In this document: piece after piece, positions 23,511 to 34,534 of the stretch
How the letters are laid out: each line of letters opens with the position of its first letter
How positions within the stretch are numbered: position 1 is the first letter of the stretch
Position numbers and translations under genes: made by a program
Source: Ctenosaura bakeri
Taxonomy: Eukaryota; Chordata; Lepidosauria; Squamata; Iguanidae
Length of the DNA: 64,000 nucleotides
Reading direction: 5' to 3'
Assembly (NCBI GenBank): GCA_948474755.1
Contig: CAOLHI010001802.1
Location: 62,001 to 126,000, forward strand
The notes under the pieces: model-generated
Database searches by the model: none
Seen by the model: the letters and a program-made list of their open reading frames with translations, nothing else
Told to the model about the DNA's origin: nothing

Positions 23511-24275
23511 ATTATCATCATCATCATCATCATCATCATCACCACCACCACCACCACCACCGTCATCTTTATTTCTACTCTTCTTTTCTTCTTAAGAGAA
23601 CTCAAAGAGACTTACAAAGCTTAAAAGAGAACACAGTTAAAACTATAGTATACAAAAGTTAAAACACACATTAAACAATGATAGTGATTAGAACAATATT
23701 AAAATACAATATTAAAATACCTATTACAAACAGCATACAAATGACAATTAAAATAACCAGCACCATTCTACATACTAATTATGTGTTAAATGCCTGCAGG
23801 AATAGGAATGTCTTTAGATGTCTTCGGAAGGTAGGCAGGGAGGATGCCAGTCTGATCTCTTTGGGAAGGGAGTTCCAGAGCCTGGGAGCAGCCACTGAGA
23901 AGGCCCTCTCCTGTGTTCCCACCAAATGCACCTGTGAGGGTGGTGGGACAGAGAGAAGGGCCTCTCCAGCAGATCTCAACCCCAAGCTGATTTATAGGGG
24001 AAGATATGGTCCTTCAAATAACCTGGACCTGAGCAATGTAGGGCTTTAAAAGTCATCACCAGCACTTTGAATTGTGCCCAGAAACAGACCAGCAGCCAGT
24101 GGAGCTGTTGCAGCAGGGGTGTTGTGTGATCCCTCCAACGAGCTCCAGTTAACAACCTGGCTGCAGCTCTTTGGACCAGCTGAAGTTTCTGAGCAGTCTT
24201 CAAAGACAGTCCCATGTAGACAGCATTACAATAATCCAACTGGTATGTAACCAAGGCATGTGTTACTGTTATAAA
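23511..24275 (-). mobile_element. L2/CR1-type LINE 3' end
   Basis: Minus-strand frames 23976-24281 and 23779-23985 (one frameshift apart) encode LDYCNAVYMGLSLKTAQKLQ, then RAAARLLTGARWRDHT, HWLLVCFWAQFKVLVMTFKA, and finally ERAFSVAAPRLWNSLPKEIR. This is the standard C-terminal portion of L2/CR1-type reverse transcriptases. The 3' UTR ends in a long ATC/ACC trinucleotide tail (23511-23562). 5' truncated. Confidence 0.85.
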
Positions 24276-26294
24276 AGTCAATAATGATTGATGAAGTTAA
24301 CAGGCAGTAGGAAATGGGGAAGACCCTGTTACAGGGGGATAGACTCAATCAAGGAAGCCATGGCCCTGCGTCTGCAAGAGCTGAGCAGAGTTGTTGGTAA
24401 CAGAGTGACTTGGGGATCTCATTCACAGAGTCACCATACCAAGTTGACTTCCCAACAATTAGTAACAGGAAAAGTGGAATTTAAATAGTTATAGTTGCCC
24501 ACTGAGATGTTCTCAGGTGTGGCTGCTGCAGGAGAAGAACCCGATGACACACAAAGTTCTGCTATGTACTAGACGAACCAAAGAAGCCAATACATGAAAC
24601 GAACTGAATTAACAACACTAGTTTGGCAATAGGAAATCAAACAGGCTACTATACAGAAGCTGTTGCAGGAAATGTACTTATAACAGTGTATCTGGGAAAC
24701 AGTAAAGAAAGGCTCAGCATTATCTCCAGATTAGTCATGAAAAGTTCAGCTACAAATACTTGTTTGTATTTGTACCTGTAATTTCCTTCTACATTATTTC
24801 CTTCTACAGATCAAACAATCAGAAGCCGGAACTGTGTGAAACACATCTAAGCAATTGCAGTAAGGAAGCAGATGAAAATACAGTTCCAGTATCACCTATC
24901 AGGCCGATAACTAGAATCTAGTGGCACATATCGAATTAGTATCTTTATTCAACAGATGATGGAAATTGGCACCATGGAAGTGGGAAAACTGGTAAGAAAG
25001 ATAAGCATCGTGATTGAAATTATTTGTTTGGGATGGGTGGCAATGAAACAAGATACATTATCACCATTTCAGTGCTTGGAAAAGTTACCCATTGGATTAA
25101 AACACACAGAATCTTCTAACCAACATGTCCACTGGGGAGTTCTGGGTTCCTGTAGCTCCCAAAAAAATTTCTCAAGTTCTGCACCCTCACAGAAAGATAT
25201 GCATTCAATCCAGTGCTTTTTGTCTTTTAAAAAGAAGGAAGAGAGGGGGAGAGGGAAAAAAAAGGAATATGGCAGCATCTTTAAGACTAACTGGTGTTTA
25301 TTTTAGCATGAGTTTTTGTGGAAATAAATCTATTTCTTTTATAAACAACATTTCTTTTACGAAATATTGGAATAGTCATGGCAGAACCTGAGAAAACTGG
25401 TTTCAAATCTAATCTCAAACAATGAGATACTAGGGAGGTTTTGTGGCTGTCGGTTACCCTCAATTACCTGTCTGTAAACTGGGTATAAGGACAACTCCTT
25501 AATCAGTGTGTTTGAAAAGATAAACAAGACACAGGCTGAAGGGCAAAACCATTCTCAGGCCTTCCCAATTAGGCCAAAACAAAGACAGCATGTTTATCAG
25601 TGTTCCAGAACAGCCAGTTAAAAAGAAAGGGAGGGAGCAGTCAGCTGTGTGTCCAAGATATGATTAAATTTGTTTTGCAGGAAAGACTGCCAAGGAAACA
25701 AAACTGATCCTAAGCACTGGTCCCCAGCAACATTCATTATCTCAACTAGCAAGGAGGACCAGCTTTTCCACACAGATGCATGAAATTTTATTTAGGTTTC
25801 TAGGCAATCCCATCACTAGTGTTTGACAGGTTAGTAATTTAAGACTATAAATATCTATATCTACCTACAGCAGGCTAAAGCTAAAACTCCTCACTTCAAA
25901 TTACAGTGATTTGGATCAGACAAGGGGAGCAGGTTTGTATTTTGGCTCCTGCTTTCCTCTATAAACACAGAATTGTCACCGAGGGGTCAAGGAGGAGACC
26001 TCAACACTTTAATAGCAACTGTTTGTGTATGTTAAATACATCACAGGATGACTGCTTCCAGCCACCAGGTGAGACTGGCAACTCAACTTGCTGGAAGAGA
26101 AAAACAAATCCTGTGTTATGAGATGAGAACTAAAGAGCAGAGGAAATACAGATAATGTCCAAGGAGACAGATGTACATAGTTCTAGTGACTGTGGATCTG
26201 AGATTTTCAGCCTGCCATATAGCATCACATTTCTTTGTATTCTGTGCACTCTCTTCAACAGAACTGGGGAAAGACTGAAAGCTAATGGTAGCCT
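24276..26294. other. Intronic stretch with one repeat fragment
   Basis: Contains the copy of the AAGACTAACTGGTGTTTATT dispersed repeat at 25262-25335. Otherwise unique-looking, no exon seen. Confidence 0.5.
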
Positions 26295-26655
26295 GGGGCA
26301 CTTTGACACTACACAATGACAGCACTGCGATCCCATTATGATCCCACAATGATAGCACTATGATCCAGCAACGTTCTCTGGAATCCTGGGATCTGCAGTT
26401 TAGATTGGAGCATTCAGAATTCTCAGCAAGGATTCCACATGATGCAGCCAATTCAAGTTGAATTACAATGCTACAATCGTAAAGTATTAAAGGTCCCTCA
26501 GTTTCCTCTCTGGGCATTGAGAAAGCTGCACTAAGAAATTCTGTGGCTGAGAAATTTAAATGCCACTTGCTAAACTACATATCCTAAAATAGAATGAATA
26601 TATGACAGTTTTAGTGAAATTATAGTGTTATAAGGAAGTAGTGTCAAAGGGCCCC
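26295..26655. mobile_element. Older palindromic element related to the MITE family
   Basis: Left terminus GGGGCACTTTGACACTAC matches the inverted right terminus GTAGTGTCAAAGGGCCCC with one difference. The interior has GGAATCCTGGGATCTGCAG and mirrored words. Same architecture as the 202-bp family but different tips (CTTTGACACTAC). Confidence 0.65.
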
Positions 26656-26678
26656 TGGAAGAAAGCAGATCTGACTTG

Positions 26679-26905
26679 GCACCCTTTCATATTACCCAAT
26701 TAAAGCACTATGATTCCACTTTAAATGTCATGATTCCATCCCATGGAATTCTGGGATTTGTAGGTTGGTGAGGAATTCGAGTTTTCAGACTGAGAATTCT
26801 AAATACCACTCCCTAAACTGCAAATCCCAGGATTCCACAGGATGTTACTATGGCAGTTGAAATGAAATCTCAGTGCTGTATCCTCGCGTAGTATGAAAGG
26901 GCCCT
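26679..26905. mobile_element. Older palindromic element related to the MITE family
   Basis: Termini GGCACCCTTTCATATTAC and GTAGTATGAAAGGGCCC are inverted relatives. Centre has GGAATTCTGGGATTTGTAGG and the mirrored AACTGCAAATCCCAGGATTC. Confidence 0.65.
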
Positions 26906-27070
26906 TGATCACACGAACATTGGTACTATCCTGGTCAGATTATGATAACGCAGTCTTCATAAGGCTGCCTTTCAAAGGTGTTGAGGAACTACTGCTACTA
27001 CATAATATTGCAGCCAGAGGGCTGGAAGGGCCCTGTTTTCTGGAGCATCTCATTACAATTCAATTGATTT
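26906..27070 (+). mobile_element. LINE reverse-transcriptase fragment
   Basis: The plus-strand frame reads LSWSDYDNAVFIRLPFKGVE then LLLLHNIAARGLEG, a decayed form of the LDYCNAV...LQ-AAR-L-G block of L2/CR1-type LINEs. Opposite orientation to the other LINE copies. Confidence 0.55.
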
Positions 27071-27856
27071 ATATTGGCTCTCAGTTTCTTTCTGAGCCAA
27101 ATTTAAGAAGCTCTTTATTGCTTGTCTTGATTAGATTTTTTGTGGAGGAAACAACTTTGCCAAGGCAACCCTTTATTGCCTCTTTCAATTGCCCTGAACA
27201 ACTGTTTGTATTTTTTTGAAAAACAGAAATTCCTGCTTTTAGCAGGTATTTATAGTTTTCGATTTTATGTATTTATAATTTTATACATGTGTAATTTGTG
27301 ATTTTAGACTTGTGATTTAGGTATTTGTAATTTAAGATACTTACCCTGTGTTTTAATGTCAGATTGTTATAAAAACCAGAACAACAAGAACAGCCAAGCT
27401 CCTGCAATAGAGGTTATGAGGAGTAATAATCTAAAATGCTACTGAACAGGAAAAAGGCACAGCAAGACACTATGTAAGATTCCCATTCTGCAGCAGGGGC
27501 TTCCACTGTGCTTTGGGAAACATTAGATATCAGGACACAGTATGCACTGGGATACACCGCATAACTGCAACACTGCTGGCTTCACATGCACAATGGTGCC
27601 AATGGTGTAGCTGCATCTCTGCTCCCTTCCTGAGGTCACTGCACAAAAGCAGAACCTGATCATAAATCAGTTTATAATAACATAACTTCCCAACAGAATG
27701 CCAGCCAATAGTAGTAACAGTAGTAATAACAACCAGAAAATGAGGCCCCCAGTATGACTTCAGGTCCCAGGTCAATTCATATCTACTGAGTGTACTTCAC
27801 AATGGGAGCTGGTGGCTTCTATGTCACTGGAGTAGTGAATCCACCTTAAGACTTCA
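27071..27856. other. Intronic stretch without recognised features
   Basis: AT-rich; nothing recognised. Confidence 0.5.
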
Positions 27857-27945
27857 GCCCAGACTTTAAAGGAGCTATCCAATGTGCTGAACCCTATTTC
27901 CCAAAGTAAATTCAGTACTTTGGATAGCTCCTTTAAAAATCTGGC
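27857..27945 (+). ncRNA. Candidate pre-miRNA-like hairpin
   Basis: An 89-nt foldback. Perfect 18-nt arms TTTAAAGGAGCTATCCAA (27865-27882) and TTGGATAGCTCCTTTAAA (27920-27937) extend inward through TGTGCTGAA/TTCAGTACT, with one mismatch and one G:U. They extend outward through GCC/GGC and AGA/TCT with a small internal loop. The two 22-nt segments 27870-27891 and 27911-27932 pair at 21 of 22 positions around a 19-nt loop. Size, loop and lower stem of about 12 bp resemble a microRNA precursor. The plus-strand version pairs slightly better than the minus one because a G:U replaces an A:C, so it would be antisense to PLXDC2. I do not recognise the arms as a known miRNA. It could equally be a small palindromic transposon remnant. 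Confidence 0.4.
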
Positions 27946-28056
27946 ATAAAATCCATGCCTACAGTCAATATTTGTTGAATGAAACTCTTGGTTTTATACA
28001 TATATATATATCCGTTGCTGGTCACAAGTTTCGTACCCCCATTCATAGCGCGGCTA

Positions 28057-29772
<1,716 letters not shown>

Positions 29773-29898
29773 GCAGAAATAGCTACAGAAATGAAGGCAT
29801 CAGATTCTATTTGATCTTGGAGCTAAAGATCTTGGGAGCTCAGGCCTGGTTAATATTTGGATGGGGGAAAACTCCAAGGACTACCAGGTGCTGTAGGC

Positions 29899-30205
29899 CA
29901 GAGCTTTCAAAACTTTTCATGTTGCTGATACACTTTTTAGACATGCATCACTTTGTGACACAGTAATTCAGTTTCACTAGCAAACTGGAGGTTAAACTAA
30001 CCCCTTATAAGAGATACAAACACATACATAAATTGTAATAACAAAATGTATGTGGACACAACATATCTCATGAAAACCTTTCATATATATTTTAAAAATA
30101 TATGATTTATAAATAATAACATACATTTCCAAGATTGTAGGTAACACACCCACACACTTCAGGTGACACAATAACGAGTCATGGCACACTGTTTGGAAAG
30201 CCCTG
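29899..30205. mobile_element. Non-autonomous hAT-like (Charlie type) DNA transposon
   Basis: Left terminus CAGAGCTTTCAAAAC; right terminus inverted CAGGGCTTTCCAAAC (13/15). Exact 8-bp duplication CTGTAGGC at 29891-29898 and 30206-30213. Eight-bp duplications and CAG-ended inverted repeats are diagnostic of hAT. No transposase frame. Confidence 0.88.
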
Positions 30206-30310
30206 CTGTAGGCTATGTTCCAGAGGAAGGCAATGGCAAGCCACCTCTCATTATTCCTTGTCTAAAAAATTCATGAGGTCACCATATATCAACAGGCAAC
30301 TTGAAGGCAG

Positions 30311-30361
30311 GTGTGTGCGCATGCACACGCGCGCGTGCACACACACACACACACACACACA
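30311..30361. repeat. Alternating purine-pyrimidine tract
   Basis: 51 bp of strict alternation mixing GT, GCGC, ATGC and (CA)n, at the SINE tail. Z-DNA-prone. Confidence 0.9.
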
Positions 30362-30779
30362 GAAAAGCTCCTGACTATTAACTTACTTACTTTCTTGGGG
30401 AGTATGCAACTAACGTTGCCAGAAAAACATAAGACTTGCAGGGAATTTTACAAAGGACTTCACTGTTATCAGGATGGATCTATTTGCATTGTATCAGCCC
30501 CACAATGTCATTCAAGTCAGCCTGGAAACAGCCAGATATTGTAAGGGAAATCTGACAAATTTATTTGACCATCAGAGAATGTACACAGATCAGTAATAAC
30601 ATGTCCTGCAACTGGCGTAGACAGAAACAACTGTTACAGTAACGTTTCAAGTCTATATTTTAGATTGAAAATGCCAAATGCAAGCAGGTTTTGCTTTATA
30701 ATTCTTTCACTCACTGCCACACACAGGGAAACACACCATGAAGTTTTGTGCAGCAAAGATTTCACTGTACTGTTGTGGA
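30362..30779. other. Intronic stretch without recognised features
   Basis: Unique-looking; nothing recognised. Confidence 0.5.
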
Positions 30780-31290
30780 AGAAGTGAGATTAGCAGCAAG
30801 GGGGTTTATAATGAACACATAATTAAGCCTGCGTTTTGCTCTAATGATTTGAGCAGTTGTCCTTGAGGTTTGCATCAAATTAGAAGCAAAAGTGATTAGG
30901 CTGGCAATCTTATTCCCCGCTTATGTAGAATTTAAATGTAAGATCACAGCTCTACATCAGCGAAAGGCATGGAGAGGGTAAAGGAAGGAGGAGGAAGCAG
31001 CAGTCTTGACAAGCTCTTACTACTCTGAGATCAGTCAGAATTAATGAATGGTTTGTTGGATGCATTCAGGGCCACTCATGGTTGCTGTTGATCAATCCGG
31101 CCCTCTCCAGTCAATGCAATCAATGAGAAGCACTACAGCAGGAATGAGTGTATTATAATTCACTCAGCCCAGACAGGTCTAAAAAAGAATACTTTAACAG
31201 AGGGGGGAAATGGAAAGAAACTGCTGTTAAAGAAAAATAATAGCTGCCAGCCAGGCCTTATTCTGCCTCACAGGCATTTGTGCCAAGTTC
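30780..31290. promoter_or_regulatory. Candidate conserved noncoding (enhancer-like) block
   Basis: Non-repetitive, with balanced composition and many homeodomain-type cores: ATAATTAAG, CTAATGATTTG, AAATTAGAAG, GTGATTAGG, AATTAATGAATGG and TCAATGCAATCAATGAG. It resembles vertebrate conserved noncoding elements. This is composition reading only; conservation is not observable here. Confidence 0.25.
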
Positions 31291-32162
31291 CTTCCTCTAA
31301 AAGGAAAAAAGAGAAAGAAGAAAACACACACAACTGTCAAAGAAGAAGAAAGGAGCCTGTTTCATTTTACTAGGTTAAGCTGAAAACAGATTCTTAATTT
31401 GTTTTCCAGAACTATCCATCCCAATACATTCATCTCACACTATGCATCATTTAAATCTGGGATTTTAACTGCCTGAAATGCATTTCCATTCATCTGTTTA
31501 GGGCCCGTGCATGCACACAAAGTAGGCTGCTGTATGTATATCCCTCACAGGATGAGTTTACTATATATGCAAATAGAGGTGAATATGTTTGAAAAATCAG
31601 CAGGAAAACTGAGAACTTTGAGGGCTAAATTCTGTTTGCAGCAAAAAAGCAGGTCAGCATGGCTGCAACTTTTCTAAGATTTCTCTGTCTTTGTATTGCA
31701 TGTGGTTTCATAAAGAGAACAAATGACCCTGGATGATTTCAACAGGCAATTAAAAAGGCTGATTTAAAGATTGTCTTCCAAAGCCATGACTTTACCAAAT
31801 GGAGAACACTTCAGTCTGGAAAATGCTAGAGTACCTTGCACAGGTGAAGCCTGAATGAGCAAAGATGGTACACAACCACAAAGAGAGGGGGAAAAGCCAA
31901 CAAGTAGTACTTGCTTGGTCACAAGTGAGCCTCCGTAATTTCACCCTCTTGGGTCTCTTTTGCAAGCTGCAAATACACGTGGTGATAAATGAGAAGCTCT
32001 GCTCTTGCTGCTGTGGCAAAGATTTCAAGAAAATCCTGGGAGGACCCCGAAAGCAGGTGAAGAGGGAAACAGAGCAAACCTCTCCCCATAGGGTTCCAAT
32101 GCCTCAGTCATGACATGCTCCTACACAAAGTTCCCTCTCTTCCTCCCTCTTTCTCTCTCTGT
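31291..32162. other. Intronic stretch without recognised features
   Basis: Nothing recognised; a pyrimidine-rich run (CTTCCTCCCTCTTTCTCTCT) at 32137-32160. Confidence 0.5.
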
Positions 32163-32420
32163 GGCAGGCACATTGAAGGCAACACTCAGTTTCCTATGTT
32201 GCTTCCTTTTGCTCTTTCCCCAGCAGGCACATTGAGGGCAATTGCTGCATGTGGGTGCAAGCCCTAATGTCTCTCCCCACTCCACTGTGACAACTAGTTC
32301 CTTCTCTCCCTCTCTCCGGCTCTCTTCCCAGCAGGAAAATCAAAGGCAATTGCTGCATGTGGGTGCAAGCTCCAATCTCTCCTTTTCTACTCCAACCCTA
32401 CAACCAGTTCCTTCTTTTCC
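32163..32420. repeat. Tandem duplication, about 108-bp unit
   Basis: GGCAATTGCTGCATGTGGGT occurs at 32238 and again at 32346, with matching flanks (CAGCAGG, TTCCTTCT). A shorter related unit starts near 32163 (GGCAGGCACATTGAAGGCAA). Confidence 0.85.
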
Positions 32421-32617
32421 CTCCTCAAGACTTGATGAAAGAGCAGATAACAGTCAAATTAATGGACCTTGTCTGTAATTTGCAAGTGTCAAAAGAGTGA
32501 GTCATCAAAACACAAGGTGTGGAAAGGTGGTGGACACCTGCACCCCTTTCACACATCACATGTTTCTTTATGTGCACACACAAAATTCTACAAATGCTAG
32601 CAAGCAATCACCTAGGA

Positions 32618-32780
32618 CATCATCATAATCATCATCATCATCATCATTTCCCAAGGTATCTTACAGAAGTTAGATACAGTAAGGCTAAAAAATTTGCATC
32701 ATGCAATAGTTAAAAATATAGTTAAACTATCAATAAAATTAAAAAGCAGTTAAAAGTATAACATGCACACAGGCTTGCAT
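32618..32780 (-). mobile_element. LINE 3' end fragment
   Basis: A (ATC)n tail at 32618-32647, then AAGGTATCTTACAGAAGTTA and AGTTAAAA words, as in the 3' UTRs of the L2-like copies at 12331 and 23511. No coding part. Confidence 0.55.
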
Positions 32781-32863
32781 GGTTTTCATCATAGGCTGAC
32801 AAAGTTGTCTTTCGAAAACCAGGTTCAGGAGATTCTACATGTGACTGATTACTGCCAGGTAAA

Positions 32864-32977
32864 GCACTTCTGAGTGAGAAGGTTATTTTTTAGGACTACA
32901 GCTACCCATCAGCATGCCATTAAGAATTGTCATCCAAAAATTAACTTTCCAAAGTTCCACTTCTCACTCAGAAGTAC
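32864..32977. mobile_element. Palindromic element of the ACTACAGCTACCCATCA family
   Basis: Perfect 16-bp inverted ends ACTTCTGAGTGAGAAG (32866-32881) and CTTCTCACTCAGAAGT (32960-32975), with GGACTACAGCTACCCATCA inside. Related words occur at 34413, 46094, 49489 and 53635. Confidence 0.6.
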
Positions 32978-33549
32978 TTTCTGAAAGCATCCCTTTATTG
33001 GATTCAGAAGACTCACTGAATTCAACATGACTTAAGATAGTGACATCTAGCTTTTAGTCCAATTGATTTCAATCAGTTTGTTCTGCCTGAATTCAATTGA
33101 CTCTCCCTAAATGTTCACATATGTCTTGGCACTACACTGGAAAAGAAGTAAAATATATGTAGCTGAGCAATGCAAGTCAGCACATTGTTCTTGACTAGAC
33201 TGGCAACAGTGCCAAGGCAGAGGTCCTTCCCTTCATCCTCAGTCTTTTTCTTCAATTTACAACCAAAATAAATTTGAAGCTGCTGAGGATTTAACTTGGG
33301 TCCTTATGCATGAAATACAGGGTCACTGTGAACAATTTGCATGGCTGTTTTGTTCTGCTGCATGTACACATGTTGGAATCTATAGTGCACATTGTTTTAC
33401 TACATTTAATATAGTGTATTGGGAGCAGGGATGTAATTTGTCACTAATTTTCTTCTTGAAGGAAGCAATGAGTCATTTTAATATTTTTTTTATACTGCAA
33501 AAAAGACTTTAAAAAATCATGTAGTTTTTGAAGCCTACTCACAATTCAA
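32978..33549. other. Intronic stretch without recognised features
   Basis: Nothing recognised. Confidence 0.5.
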
Positions 33550-33760
33550 GACTTATTCTGTGCAAAATTCACAGATAATTAATTTGCAGATAAAATAGCA
33601 TTTTCTCTCAGGAGACAGTTTCCACAGAAAAATAATGTTTTGTGCAGAAATATTATTTTCTGTGCAGAGATACTGCTCCCTTCCCCCCAACCTGATTTCT
33701 GTGCAGAACAACCATGTGCAAATTTTGTGCAACCAAAATATGAAACTGCAAAGATTCTTA
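33550..33760. repeat. Degenerate TGTGCAGAAA array
   Basis: TGTGCAGA/TGTGCAAA words recur about seven times in 200 bp, with interspersed AATAAT words. Related in style to 9436-9800 and 53280-53640. Origin unknown. Confidence 0.6.
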
Positions 33761-34242
33761 TCAATCCAGGATTCTTCTCGTCAGAGTTTCTTGATACTGA
33801 AAAGAAACTTGCTGTTTGATCATTTTTAAAAATTATTTTCAAGTATATTTCCTTCCCAAATTGGGAGCCAACATCATGCAGTGGTCCTAGGGCATGATTA
33901 CAGAGCTACCAGAGTTAACAAAACCTCTGATGAAGAAGTTGTTTTTGCAAAGTGTTTTCACACCTACCAGGCCCCCTTTTCCTCTTCACCCTCTATCATG
34001 ATTGACTTTTTTAGCAGCATCAATATTGGGAGGATAGTAAGGAAGGGCTGGAGAAACACAGACTTCCAATAGGTTACAGCAACCTATTTTCAGTAAGCAA
34101 AACAATAAAGAAAGCTGGAACTGGGAAACAGCAGGATTCTGTTCTAGCCAATCGTCCTGTAGCCATGTGTATTGGTTTGCCTATGACAGGCAAGACAAAC
34201 AGCAGTTGTCTCTAGAAACCCTCTAGAAACAATTTGAAGGCA
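33761..34242. other. Intronic stretch without recognised features
   Basis: Nothing recognised. Confidence 0.5.
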
Positions 34243-34243
34243 T

Positions 34244-34280
<37 letters not shown>

Positions 34281-34291
34281 AAACAACAACA
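34243..34291. repeat. (AAC)n microsatellite
   Basis: About 16 units with one interruption; may be the tail of a lost Sauria-type SINE, whose tails are (AAC)n, since TTTGAAGGCATACAAC precedes it. Confidence 0.9.
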
Positions 34292-34412
34292 CAGGAACCT
34301 ATTATTTCCATGTTGTTTCTACTGCTGGTAGCAAATTTTCTGTTAAAGAAGTAATGCCCAGGAATACATATATTTCATTAATTGCAGCATATCTGTATTA
34401 CGATGGCCTAAT

Positions 34413-34534
34413 GTAGAGGTGGGCAAAATGATGTTGTTAGACTGTGACTCCCAGCATTTGTCACTGATTATGTTGGCTAGGGCTAATGAGAGATGCAATC
34501 TAACAACATCATGAGGGCTACACTTTGCCTACCC
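34413..34534. mobile_element. Palindromic element of the ACTxCAxCTCCCA family
   Basis: The left arm GGTGGGCAAAATGATGTTGT and right arm ACAACATCATGAGGGCTAC / TTTGCCTACCC are inverted relatives; TGTGACTCCCAGCATTTGTC lies between. Confidence 0.65.

Larger units (their letters stand above)
29773..30361 (+). mobile_element. 5S-rRNA-derived SINE split by a hAT-like element
   Basis: Part 1 (about 29773-29898) has the 5S-like head (AGCTCAGGCCTGGTTAATAT, TTGGATGGGGGAAAACTCC, GGTGCTGTAGGC). Part 2 (30206-30361) resumes with CTGTAGGCTATGTTCCAGAG and the tail through GGCAACTTGAAGGCAGG to (CA)n. The intervening 307 bp is a separate insertion. Confidence 0.85.

Noticed and set aside
23480..23662. Short protein with a polyhistidine run
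   Set aside because: The histidines are translated ATC/ACC repeats from a LINE tail.
26116..26517. 133-codon minus-strand frame
   Set aside because: It overlaps a palindromic transposon copy at 26295-26655 and shows no domain.
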